Shown: in pieces, positions 42,620 to 50,885 of the stretch
How positions within the stretch are numbered: the stretch's first letter is position 1
Layout: the number at the start of each line of letters is the position of its first letter
NCBI GenBank assembly: GCA_964565895.1
Contig: CAZMGT010000002.1
Coordinates: 1-64,000, forward strand
DNA length: 64,000 bases
Direction: 5' to 3'
Origin: CAZMGT01 sp964565895
Lineage (GTDB): Bacteria > Armatimonadota > Zipacnadia > UBA1398 > CAZMGT01
Position numbers and translations under genes: made by a program
Notes under the pieces: generated by a model
Databases searched by the model: none
Told to the model about the DNA's origin: nothing
Seen by the model: the letters and a program-made list of their open reading frames with translations, nothing else

Positions 42620-43468
42620 ATGGAGGTATTCCAACGCATTGCGCCGCTTAGGGAGCATCTTCGCGCACAGCGCGCAGAGGGCAAGAGCATTGGCTTTGTC
42701 CCAACGATGGGCTACTTGCACGAGGGGCACATGTCGCTTATCCGCCGCGCGCGCGAGGAGAGCGATTGCCTTGTCGTGAGCATTTTCGTTAACCCCACGC
42801 AATTTGGCCCGGGCGAGGACCTAGACACCTACCCGCGCGACCTGGAGCGCGACCTTGGCATGTGCCGCGAGGCAGGCGTAGACGTTGTCTTTGCCCCGCC
42901 CGCGGAGGAGATGTATCCCGACGGCCCGCCGCTAACCAAAGTATCCGTGGCCAAGCTTAGCGAAGGCCTCTGCGGGGCCTATCGCCCCGTGTTTTTCACG
43001 GGCGTGGCCACCGTCGTGGCCAAGCTGTTTAACATCGTCCTGCCCGACCGCGCGTATTTTGGCGAGAAGGATTATCAGCAGCTCCTCGTCGTTCGGCGCA
43101 TGGTGCGTGACTTGAACTTTCCCCTAGAGATCGTCGCCTGCCCCACGGTGCGCGAGCCCGACGGGTTAGCGATGAGCTCGCGCAACGAATATCTCTCGCC
43201 CGAGGAGCGCAAGCAGGCAACGATTATCAGCAAAGCCCTGTTTGAGGCGCGCGAGCGCATCCTCGCCGGCGAGCGCTCCGCGGAAGCGATCCGCAACTTC
43301 GTCCGCGAAACGATCCAAACGATGCCCCTGGCCAACGTGCAATACGTCGAGGTCGTGCACCCCGACACGCTTGAGCCGCTTGCCGAGATTACCGATGGCG
43401 CGGTGGTTGCCGTTGCCGTGTTCTTCGGCAAAGCGCGGCTGATCGACAACATCGTCGTGCGGCTTTAG
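42620..43468 (+). CDS. panC: Pantothenate synthetase
   Basis: 282 aa. VPTMGYLHEGHMSLIRRA (the HIGH-type nucleotide motif), SIFVNPTQFGPGEDLDTYPR, FGEKDYQQL and AMSSRNEYLS (KMSKS-like) are all present. It condenses pantoate with beta-alanine using ATP. GGGAG lies 7 nt before the ATG. Cotranscribed with panB. Confidence 0.97.
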   Translation: MEVFQRIAPLREHLRAQRAEGKSIGFVPTMGYLHEGHMSLIRRAREESDCLVVSIFVNPTQFGPGEDLDTYPRDLERDLGMCREAGVDVVFAPPAEEMYPDGPPLTKVSVAKLSEGLCGAYRPVFFTGVATVVAKLFNIVLPDRAYFGEKDYQQLLVVRRMVRDLNFPLEIVACPTVREPDGLAMSSRNEYLSPEERKQATIISKALFEARERILAGERSAEAIRNFVRETIQTMPLANVQYVEVVHPDTLEPLAEITDGAVVAVAVFFGKARLIDNIVVRL

Positions 43469-43522
43469 CGACTGGGGGAAAGCCTTGCCGCCTGCGCTGC
43501 GGGGTGTTGCGCTGAGCGCCGG

Positions 43523-44650
43523 CTATTGCTCGATTTGAATGGGATACTTGCCCACCTCGCGCGCATAGCGAAACGCTTCGATAAGCGTATCCACGCGCAC
43601 GCCGGCATATGTTTCTCCGCCGATGGCCAGAATGTATCCGCCGCCGGGGCCGGCGAGCTTAATGCACCGGCGAATTTTCGCCTTTAGCTCCTCGTCGAAC
43701 TCCCCGTAAAAATCGCGGCAGTTGAGGTTGCCGCTAAACACGCACTTGCCCTTCATAATCTCGACGGCGGGCTCAAGCTTCGACCATCCGCCAATGTCCA
43801 TTTGGTTGAGCTTTACGATGTCTACGTAGGTGCGATAGTGGTGTTCGTTGGGGCCGTCGGCGTGCAGCGAGCGAAACTTTTTGCCATATCGCCGATAAAG
43901 CTCTAAGTTCCACGGGAGAACCTGCTCGCGATACATGGCGTCGGAGACAAACGCGGAGTTGTCGTCGGCGAGCCCCAGGCTCTCGGTGCGCACGCGGCCA
44001 TAAAGCTTTTTGTCCACAAATTCCTTCAGCGCGCAAAAGGCGTTAAAGCATTTTTCAAACAGCACCTGGGCCATTTTCGGCTCCTCGGCCATGAGCGTAT
44101 ACACCAGCTCCGGCTCCATAATTGCCGTTGCGCAGGAGATCGGGGGGTGGATGCCCAAGCCGGAGACCCCCACGGGCACATTTACCCCTAGCTCCAGAGC
44201 GCGGTCGCGAAAGCGTTGGCTCCGTTCGAGCTCGGCGAGCACGCGCGGGTTCTCCTCCGGCGGGAGGACCTCAAGCTTCTCGATGTCCGCGACATCGTGC
44301 AGCTTGCGGCAGATCCAAGGCGAGGTGTCGTCCGGATAGACGATTTCGCAGTCAAACACCAGCCCCTCTACGATCGGGCCGTGGTCTAGGGTGATGCCCA
44401 CGCTCGTGCGGTCGTCCGGCAGGTTCTCGTAGGCCCACTCCAGCGCCTTGTATTTGACGTAGATTTGCGTGTCAATGTCGGTGTAGTAGTCGCGAATGTT
44501 TACCCCAAACAGTTTGCAGAAGAAGCTGCCCCCGGCGCCGATGTGCGTGGGGACATAGTCGCCCTCGCGAAACTCGCGGCAGGCCTCAAGCCGCCTGCGC
44601 GAAGCTTCGATCCGCTGCTCATACTTCGCTACGTCAAACGTGTTATACAC
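43523..44650 (-). CDS. Uroporphyrinogen-decarboxylase-family (URO-D) protein
   Basis: 375 aa. URO-D-like TIM barrel: GITLDHGPIVEGLVF, a HADGPNEHH segment, then NQMDIGGWSKLEPAVEIMKGK and VFSGNLNCRDF, C-terminal GPGGGYILAIGGETYAGVRVDTLIEAF. Many such proteins are not heme enzymes but corrinoid-type methyltransferases or uncharacterised relatives. The acidic substrate-loop of true HemE is not evident. GTG 44650 has AGGGGG 8 nt upstream; a frame open to 44833 lacks family similarity. Divergent from the PocR kinase. Confidence 0.75.
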   Translation of the reverse strand: MYNTFDVAKYEQRIEASRRRLEACREFREGDYVPTHIGAGGSFFCKLFGVNIRDYYTDIDTQIYVKYKALEWAYENLPDDRTSVGITLDHGPIVEGLVFDCEIVYPDDTSPWICRKLHDVADIEKLEVLPPEENPRVLAELERSQRFRDRALELGVNVPVGVSGLGIHPPISCATAIMEPELVYTLMAEEPKMAQVLFEKCFNAFCALKEFVDKKLYGRVRTESLGLADDNSAFVSDAMYREQVLPWNLELYRRYGKKFRSLHADGPNEHHYRTYVDIVKLNQMDIGGWSKLEPAVEIMKGKCVFSGNLNCRDFYGEFDEELKAKIRRCIKLAGPGGGYILAIGGETYAGVRVDTLIEAFRYAREVGKYPIQIEQ

Positions 44651-44992
44651 TCCAGCGCCCCCTGCACGGAGGACGAGAGGACGCCCGCGCTGCGCGCCGG
44701 CCCTCGCTGCCCGGCGGCCGCTTTGCCCCCGCTGGCGCGGGCCGAAAGCGCGCCCTTGGGCCCGCATCGGCGAAAACGCCAAGGCGGCGGTTTTTCCGTG
44801 CGCCTTTCCTGCCGCTGCGTTCGGCGCGCGCAAGACGTTCTACCGCCAAGCGGCGGAGCCCTCTGCGCGGGCGGGGCAGCCGCCTTTGGCCCAAGCGCGC
44901 GAGGCAGGGGGCGGCATTTACGCTTGGCCTGGGCTGGCCCGTGCAGTATTATGATACCGCCCAGCAAGGGCGCGCGGGGAAGCTGGCCGGCC
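44651..44992. other. 342-bp divergent intergenic region
   Basis: It separates the URO-D gene (minus) from the PocR histidine kinase (plus). Open frames that cross it are extensions of the two flanking genes and have no family similarity. A plus-strand promoter candidate lies at 44924-44952. The stretch 44680-44900 is extremely GC-rich with no clear repeat. Confidence 0.55.
44924..44952 (+). promoter_or_regulatory. Candidate promoter of the PocR histidine kinase
   Basis: TTGGCC (4/6), a 17-nt spacer and TATTAT (5/6), 40 nt upstream of the chosen ATG. Plausible but not strong. Confidence 0.4.
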
Positions 44993-46867
44993 ATGGCAGA
45001 CGCGACAAGCGACAAGCAAAGCCCTCCCCCTACGCAGGCGAGCCCCTCGCGCGCGCGGCGCAGGCGGCGCCTCGTGGACCTCGTTGACGTGGAGCTCCTC
45101 CAGCGCGTGCAGGACTGGTTTTCCTACACCCACAAGCTCGGCGTGGTTATCCGCGACCCCGAGGGCAAGCTCGTTACTCGGCCAAGCAACATCAGCACGT
45201 TCTGCCGAACGATGCTCGAGAACGAAAAGGCGTGCGCGTTTTGCCTCGCCTCACATCGCGAGGCGATGAAAACCGTGGCCTCGGCCACGGAGCCCGTGCT
45301 TTACACCTGCCACGCGGGCCTGGCCCAAGTCGCATCGCCGATTGTCGTAGAGGGGGCGATCTACGGCTACATCATCGCGGGGATGGTCGTCGACCAACCG
45401 CTGGAGGAGCAGCGGCTGAGGGAGCTGGCGCACGAGCTGGACATGGACCCCGAGGCCCTCGTTCAGGCGGGCAAGGAGCTCGTCCCCTGGTCGAGCGAGC
45501 ACGTGCGCGAGTCTATCCGCATGCTCTCGGAGATTACCTCGGCGATAACCAAGCTCTGCCTGCACGGGCTGCAGCTTCAAGAGACGGTAGACGAGCTGTG
45601 CCAACTGCATCAGCTGAGCGTAGCCATTACCTCGTCGTTCGAGCTGTCGGAGATTTTGGATACGGTCACGCGGCGCGTGGTGGAGATTTTCGACGTTAAG
45701 GCGAGCATCGTGCGCCTGTTCGATGAGGAAACGGGGCAGTCGATAATCACCGCCTCCTATGGCCTAAGCAAGGAATACTTGGAAAAAGGCCCCCTGCGCA
45801 TCTCCCAGGAGTCCACGCGGCTTACTCGAGCGAGCGAGCCCATCTACATCGAGGACCTGGCCCACGACCCGCGCGTGATCTATCGCGAAAGCGCCATTCG
45901 CGAGGGCCTGCGCTCGTCGCTGGGAATCGCCCTGCGCGTTAAGGGGCGGGCGATCGGCACGCTGCGCATCTATAGCGCCGAGCGGCGCAAGTTCGAGGAG
46001 CGCGAGATACGGCTGTTTTCGAGCATTGCCAACCAGGTTGCCTTGGCCATCGAAAACGCGCGCCTGGTAGACAACCTGCGGCGCACGAACGTTGCCCTGC
46101 GCGAGGCGTACACTACGTTAAAGTCCACGCAGCAGCGGCTGCTGGAGTCCGAGCGCCTGGCGCTCGTGGGCCGCCTCGCCGCGGGCATCGTCCACGAGGT
46201 GGGCAACCCCCAGGCCTCGGTCTATGGCATCGCGACGACCATTCGCGACCACTTCGACGAGCTGAGCAAAGAACAAATCCTAAACATGCTCGAGATGATC
46301 CGCGAGGCCTCCCAGCGCACCACGCACATCGTGAACGAGATCCGCTCCTATGCGCGGCGGCCGGAGGACGGCTGGCACGACTCGGAGCTCGCCCGCATTG
46401 TGGACGAGGTCGTGGCCATGGCGCGCTTCGACAAAACGTTCTCGCACGTGGACATTCACGTGGAGAAAAACGCCCAGCCCGTGGCCCGCATCCAGCCCGA
46501 GCGTATCCGCCAGGTGCTAATTAACCTTTTGCGCAACGCCGCCGAGGCGGTTCAGCGCGAGCGCGGAAACATTTGGGTTATCGTGGACGAGCGCGACGGG
46601 AAAGCCGTCGTTTCCGTAAAAGACGACGGCGTGGGCATTCCGGAAAACCTTCTCGAGCGCATTTGGGAGCCTTTTTTCACGACAAAGGGCGACCGCGGAA
46701 CGGGCCTGGGGCTCGACATTTGCCGGCAGATCGTCCAAGCGCACGGCGGGCGGATTACCGTGCGGTCGCAGGTGGGGGAAGGGTCGACGTTTACCGTGGA
46801 GCTGCCGCTCGCCCCGAGCGAACGCGCTAGCCCTCGCCCTCGCGGCGCAGCCCGGGAAACTGAATAA
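44993..46867 (+). CDS. PocR-GAF sensor histidine kinase
   Basis: 624 aa, no transmembrane segments, so a cytosolic sensor. The PocR domain (~26-190) has LVDLVDVELLQRVQDWF, CRTML, CAFC and CHAGLAQVASPIVVEGAIYGYIIAG. A linker helix is followed by a GAF domain (~205-360). The dimerisation/H-box is AAGIVHEVGNPQAS, and the ATPase has LLRNAAEAV (N), DDGVGIP (G1), FFTTK (F) and GTGLGL (G2). PocR domains bind small organic ligands. No response regulator is adjacent. The frame is open upstream to 44465, overlapping the divergent gene; ATG 44993 is preferred. Confidence 0.9.
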   Translation: MADATSDKQSPPPTQASPSRARRRRRLVDLVDVELLQRVQDWFSYTHKLGVVIRDPEGKLVTRPSNISTFCRTMLENEKACAFCLASHREAMKTVASATEPVLYTCHAGLAQVASPIVVEGAIYGYIIAGMVVDQPLEEQRLRELAHELDMDPEALVQAGKELVPWSSEHVRESIRMLSEITSAITKLCLHGLQLQETVDELCQLHQLSVAITSSFELSEILDTVTRRVVEIFDVKASIVRLFDEETGQSIITASYGLSKEYLEKGPLRISQESTRLTRASEPIYIEDLAHDPRVIYRESAIREGLRSSLGIALRVKGRAIGTLRIYSAERRKFEEREIRLFSSIANQVALAIENARLVDNLRRTNVALREAYTTLKSTQQRLLESERLALVGRLAAGIVHEVGNPQASVYGIATTIRDHFDELSKEQILNMLEMIREASQRTTHIVNEIRSYARRPEDGWHDSELARIVDEVVAMARFDKTFSHVDIHVEKNAQPVARIQPERIRQVLINLLRNAAEAVQRERGNIWVIVDERDGKAVVSVKDDGVGIPENLLERIWEPFFTTKGDRGTGLGLDICRQIVQAHGGRITVRSQVGEGSTFTVELPLAPSERASPRPRGAARETE

Positions 46868-48218
46868 GCGAGGGGTCGAACTTCGGCCGCGGGAGGAGAA
46901 CGACCATCCCGCGCTTTTCGTCGGCGAGCCACTTTTCGGCAAACAGACGAATATCCTCGCGGCTAACGGAGTTTACTGCTTGGGCAAGAGCAGCCTCGAC
47001 GTCCGGCCCCAAGCCGGCGAGCACGCCCCAGGCCATCTCCCGCGCCTGCTCGTGCGTGGTGAGCTGGGCCATTTTCTCGCTGCCGACGACATACTCCCGC
47101 GCGCGGGCGAGCTCCGCGACAGTAACCTCGCCCGTGGCCAGCGAGGCGATCGCGCGCACCATGCGCGCGCGCACCTGCTCCATAATGCGCACGCTCGTTC
47201 CCGCATAGGCGAGGAGCACGTTGTGGTCGAGCTGGCGCATGGCCAGGCAAGCGATGCCCACCGTGCGCATGTCCAGCCAGGGGTCGGTGGTTAGGCGGCC
47301 GAAGCGCGAGGCGCCGAGCAGCGCCGCGGCAAGCTCCGCCGTGGCCCACCCCTCCTCGCCCACCGCGGGCACGCGATAAGCGAGGCAAATCACCGCCGCT
47401 TGGGCGTGCTCGTTCGTCTCCACGCGGCTGCGAAACTTCAGCGGGGCGAGCTCGCGCGAGCCATAAACGGCGAGCATTAGCTCCTCGCTGTTCGGCGGCT
47501 GGTAGGGCTCGCCCGGGGGAAGCGCGGCGAGCCGGCGCTCGAGCTCGGCGATAAGCTGGGGCTCGGGCAGGGGAGCGACGAGCGCGGCAACCATGCGCCG
47601 CCCCACGAGCAGGCGCTTTGCTGCGGCGAGGACGTCCTCGCGCGTAATCTCGTCCACCGACTGCACCGTGCCCAGGGTATCGTGCATGGGAAACACGGGA
47701 TAAAGAAGTTTGCGCGCCTTCTCAAACGCGGTGGTAACCACACCGGCGTCGCGCTCTTCGATCGCCGCTTTGGCCGCGCGTATTGCCGCGGCTATCCCGT
47801 CGGGGGGGAAGGTGGGGCTGGTGCAGCAGTGGCCCACATAGTCCAGCAGCTCGCTGAACAAAAGCATGGGGCCGAAGGCGAAAATCTCGATGTGGTCGGA
47901 CTCGGTATATGCGGCAACTCCGCCGCCCATGTCGCGCGCCCGCTGGAGCAGCTCCAAGTCGCCGCTGGGCTGCGCTGTGCTCCCGGAAAACAGCGCGCGG
48001 GCCATAATGTTGCGCACGCCCGGCTTGTCCAGGTCGTCGTAGCCCGTGGCGCGGATCAAAATGCTTAGGCCAAACGTTGCGCTGTCGCTGTCCTGCCGGG
48101 CGACGAGGGTTAGGCCGTTGCCCAGCTTCTTAACCATCGTCGCCTGCGCGCGCGGGCAAAGCGCCAGTACAAGCAAAGCCACACAGCAGGCCGCGACAAG
48201 CCGCGCTCTCCGCGTCAC
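46827..48218 (-). CDS. M16-family peptidase homologue lacking the zinc site
   Basis: 463 aa with a signal peptide (~1-26). LGNGLTLVARQDSDSATFGLSILIRATG and the second-half REDVLAAAKRLLVGRRMV mark an M16 (pitrilysin) fold. Where active members have HxxEH, this one reads GVRNIMARALFSGS, with no His or Glu pair, so it should be catalytically inactive. GTG start overlaps the upstream M16 stop (GTGA). Its 3' end overlaps the convergent kinase gene by 41 bp. Probably the non-catalytic partner in an M16B heterodimer. Confidence 0.88.
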   Translation of the reverse strand: MTRRARLVAACCVALLVLALCPRAQATMVKKLGNGLTLVARQDSDSATFGLSILIRATGYDDLDKPGVRNIMARALFSGSTAQPSGDLELLQRARDMGGGVAAYTESDHIEIFAFGPMLLFSELLDYVGHCCTSPTFPPDGIAAAIRAAKAAIEERDAGVVTTAFEKARKLLYPVFPMHDTLGTVQSVDEITREDVLAAAKRLLVGRRMVAALVAPLPEPQLIAELERRLAALPPGEPYQPPNSEELMLAVYGSRELAPLKFRSRVETNEHAQAAVICLAYRVPAVGEEGWATAELAAALLGASRFGRLTTDPWLDMRTVGIACLAMRQLDHNVLLAYAGTSVRIMEQVRARMVRAIASLATGEVTVAELARAREYVVGSEKMAQLTTHEQAREMAWGVLAGLGPDVEAALAQAVNSVSREDIRLFAEKWLADEKRGMVVLLPRPKFDPSLIQFPGLRREGEG

Positions 48219-49579
48219 TGCCCAGCTCCTCCTTGCTCCGCAGCGAGGACGACGACCACCGGCGCCTGGGTGAATAGCCTGCGCGCCACGGCGTCTACCT
48301 GCTCCTTTGTCACGCTGCGGATGCGCTGCTCATACTCTACCGCGAAGTGGTACGTGTCAATAGCCTCGTAAAATCCCAAAGCGCCGGCCTGGTCCGGAAA
48401 AGTCTCGCACTGCATGGCATAGGAGCCGAGGATAATTGCCCGCCCGCGCCGGACCTCCTCCTCGCTTACCCCTTCCTTGGCGAGGCGCGCGAGCAACGCG
48501 CGCAGGTCTTTCTCCACGTTGTCCACCGAGCCGCCAGCCAGTTGCAGCCAGACGTAGAACATCCCCGGCCAGCGCTGCGTAAGGAACCCCGCGCCGCAGG
48601 CGCGCACGTTTTTGTGCTTTGCGGCAACCTCGCGCTGAAGGAGCGACGAGCTCCCTTCGCCCACCACGCCGAGGAGCACATCGGTGGCGCACACCGCCTC
48701 TTTTTCGGCGATCGAGGGCGCGAGGAAGCCGAGGAGCAAGAACGTCGTCGCTCCCGGGCCGGCAATCGTGCGCCGGCGCTCTTGGCTTAGCGGGGTGGGC
48801 GGGGCAGGGGAACGCGCCGGGGGAGGGGTGTCGGGCAGCTTGCTCAAGGCCTGCGCCGCCTTTTTGAACACTTGCTCCGCAGAAACGTCGCCCACGACGA
48901 CGAGCGCCATGTTCGGGCCGGTAAAATGCGCCTCGTAAACCCCGCGCAAAAGCGTATCGCGGTCGAGCCGAGCGATCTCCCGCTCCCTCCCGGCGACGGG
49001 GAGGGCGTAGGGATGGCCCTCAAAAAGAAGGGCAAAGCCCGCCTCGGTAATCACGCGCAGGGGCTGCTCGCGATAGTCGCGCAGCTCGGCAAACACTATC
49101 CGCTTTTCCCTCAACAAAAGCCCCTCGTCGATCTGCGGGTCGCACACGGCAAGGGCGAGCTCGTCTAACGCGCGAGAGAAAAACTCCGCGGCCACGGTTA
49201 CGCGGAAGTGGACGAAGTCGCGCGTCGTCTCGGCATAAACCTCGCCGCCCAGACCCTCGATCTCTCGCGCAATGCGGCCGCCATAGCCGTTGGCCCGGCG
49301 CTGGAAGATCATGTGCTCCAACAGGTGCATTGCCCCGCTGGTCAGCTCCGTTTCAACGGCCGAGCCCGAGCGCACGTAAAGATCTAGGGTGACGATGGGC
49401 GAGGAGTGCGCCTCTTTGACGATCACTTTAAGCCCATTGTCGAGCGTTTTTGTGGAGATCGCCGCGGGGTCGATGATGGGCACAGAGGCGCGCGCTAGCC
49501 CTGAGCAAAGGGCCAAGCCAACCAGCAAAACGAGGCCCACCCGCGGGAGCATGGGGCAAAAGCGGCCAAATGCCGGCAA
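48215..49579 (-). CDS. M16-family zinc peptidase (active subunit)
   Basis: 454 aa, signal peptide (~10-32). GAMHLLEHMIF has the inverted zinc motif H85-x-x-E88-H89, with the third ligand Glu ~75 residues later in KRIVFAELRDY. The second M16 half follows. Secreted/periplasmic oligopeptidase. The TTG start at 49579 is chosen because AAGGAGG lies 7 nt upstream; an internal ATG (49552) has no SD. A 26-bp palindrome lies just upstream in the 5' region. Confidence 0.92.
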   Translation of the reverse strand: MPAFGRFCPMLPRVGLVLLVGLALCSGLARASVPIIDPAAISTKTLDNGLKVIVKEAHSSPIVTLDLYVRSGSAVETELTSGAMHLLEHMIFQRRANGYGGRIAREIEGLGGEVYAETTRDFVHFRVTVAAEFFSRALDELALAVCDPQIDEGLLLREKRIVFAELRDYREQPLRVITEAGFALLFEGHPYALPVAGREREIARLDRDTLLRGVYEAHFTGPNMALVVVGDVSAEQVFKKAAQALSKLPDTPPPARSPAPPTPLSQERRRTIAGPGATTFLLLGFLAPSIAEKEAVCATDVLLGVVGEGSSSLLQREVAAKHKNVRACGAGFLTQRWPGMFYVWLQLAGGSVDNVEKDLRALLARLAKEGVSEEEVRRGRAIILGSYAMQCETFPDQAGALGFYEAIDTYHFAVEYEQRIRSVTKEQVDAVARRLFTQAPVVVVLAAEQGGAGQ

Positions 49580-49599
49580 GCGAAAGCCTCCTTAAGTGG

Positions 49600-49625
49600 A
49601 GCGCGTGCCCGGCCGGGCACGCGCT
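49600..49625. repeat. 26-bp perfect palindrome between divergent M16 and rodA genes
   Basis: Each arm is A-GCGCGTGCCCGG with no spacer. It begins 8 nt upstream of the M16 SD, so it is in that gene's leader, and ~75 bp before the rodA -10. It could be a dimeric repressor site or an RNA hairpin affecting M16 translation. Confidence 0.6.
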
Positions 49626-49697
49626 GCGCGGGATATCGTTCGTGTTCTTCTCTGCTCAGGGCGCTGCTCCTCCTCGGCGGGGCGTTTTGTTGCGGTG

Positions 49698-49706
49698 TGC
49701 TATACT
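49698..49706 (+). promoter_or_regulatory. Extended -10 promoter of rodA
   Basis: TGC-TATACT with no good -35, typical of extended -10 promoters. Predicted start ~49712, giving a ~16-nt leader that contains the SD GGGAG. Confidence 0.5.
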
Positions 49707-49727
49707 GTCCTTTTGGGAGCGCGCAAG

Positions 49728-50870
49728 ATGGCTCAGGTGGAGAGCACATCGAAGGGCCTGCAGGCGCGGCTAATTAAGAACCTCGACTGGCGCATCCCCG
49801 CGGCGACCCTGCTGCTCGCGCTGATCGGTCTGGCCACGCTCTATTCCGTGGAGTACACGCGGGATATGGGCGACTTTTGGCGCCAGGTGGTGTTCGTTTC
49901 CCTGGGGCTGCTCGTCATGGCCGCCTGCGTATACCTCGACTGCGACTTTATGCCCAACGCCTACCCCATCATTTTCTGGGGAAATTTGTTCTTGCTCTCC
50001 ATCCCGATAATCATCGGTTTGATTACCCACCACACGATCCGCGGGACGTATAACTGGATTCCCCTGGGGGTAATTAACATTCAGCCCTCGGAGCTGTCCA
50101 AGCTCGCGGTAATTGCCACGCTGGCCGTGTTTATGTCCGAGCACGACGACCGCGTGGGCGACCCGGTGGTCCTGCTAAAGTCGTTCTTTTACGTCGTCGC
50201 TCCGCCCATGGCGCTTATCGTTTTGGCCAACGACATGGGCACGGCCGTGGTGCTTTTGGCAATTTGGACGGCGGTGGTTTTTGTCGCTGGGGCGCAAGCG
50301 CGGCACCTAGCCTGGTTTTACGCCTGCTGGGCCATTTTGTTTGGCGCGCTGTGGAAGCTCGGCCTGCTCCGCGCGCACCTTGTCGACCGCATCTTAGGCT
50401 GGCTGCACCCCGCGGAGCTCATGGGCGACGAGGGGTATCAGTATGTGCAAACGTATACCGCGGTGGGCTCGGGTCAGCTCACCGGCGCGGGCTGGCGCGC
50501 CGGGCCAATGACCCATCAGGAGGGCGTCATCCCCGAGCTGCACACGGATATGATCTACTCCGCGCTGGCCGAGGAGTGGGGGTTTGTCGGCTGCGTGGTC
50601 GTGCTTGCCCTGTATGGGTTTATCGTTTGGCGGGGGATCTCCACCATCTACCAGGCGAAAAACGAGCTCGAGCGCTACCTTGCCGCGGGCGTTACCGGCT
50701 GCTTGGCGTTTCACGTTATTGTTAACGTGGGGATGCACGTGGGGCTGTTTCCGATCATCGGGATCTCGCTTCCGTTTATGAGCTATGGCGGGTCGAACAT
50801 GCTGGCCATGATGGCCGCGGTGGGGCTATTGATAAACGTGCACATGCGGCGGAAAAGAATCGCCTTTTAG
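49728..50870 (+). CDS. rodA: Rod-shape-determining SEDS glycosyltransferase
   Basis: 380 aa, about ten membrane helices. SEDS motifs: RGTYNWIPLGVINIQPSELSKLA, VLANDMGTAVV, LTGAGWRAGPMTHQEGVIPELHTDMIYSALAEEWGF and the C-terminal GLFPIIGISLPFMSYGGS. The Asp of ANDMG is the likely catalytic region in RodA/FtsW. It polymerises lipid II glycan strands in the elongasome, normally with a class B PBP, which is not seen here. ATG 49728 with GGGAG 8 nt upstream; the longer open frame is rejected. RodA rather than FtsW is inferred from sequence feel and length. Confidence 0.9.
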   Translation: MAQVESTSKGLQARLIKNLDWRIPAATLLLALIGLATLYSVEYTRDMGDFWRQVVFVSLGLLVMAACVYLDCDFMPNAYPIIFWGNLFLLSIPIIIGLITHHTIRGTYNWIPLGVINIQPSELSKLAVIATLAVFMSEHDDRVGDPVVLLKSFFYVVAPPMALIVLANDMGTAVVLLAIWTAVVFVAGAQARHLAWFYACWAILFGALWKLGLLRAHLVDRILGWLHPAELMGDEGYQYVQTYTAVGSGQLTGAGWRAGPMTHQEGVIPELHTDMIYSALAEEWGFVGCVVVLALYGFIVWRGISTIYQAKNELERYLAAGVTGCLAFHVIVNVGMHVGLFPIIGISLPFMSYGGSNMLAMMAAVGLLINVHMRRKRIAF

Positions 50871-50885
50871 CGAGGCTTTTGCGCC

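Noticed and set aside
44465..44992. A 176-codon extension of the PocR histidine kinase, and a 61-codon extension of the URO-D gene
   Set aside because: The two extensions face each other in a GC-rich region and resemble no family. Better starts with SD sites exist at 44993 and 44650.
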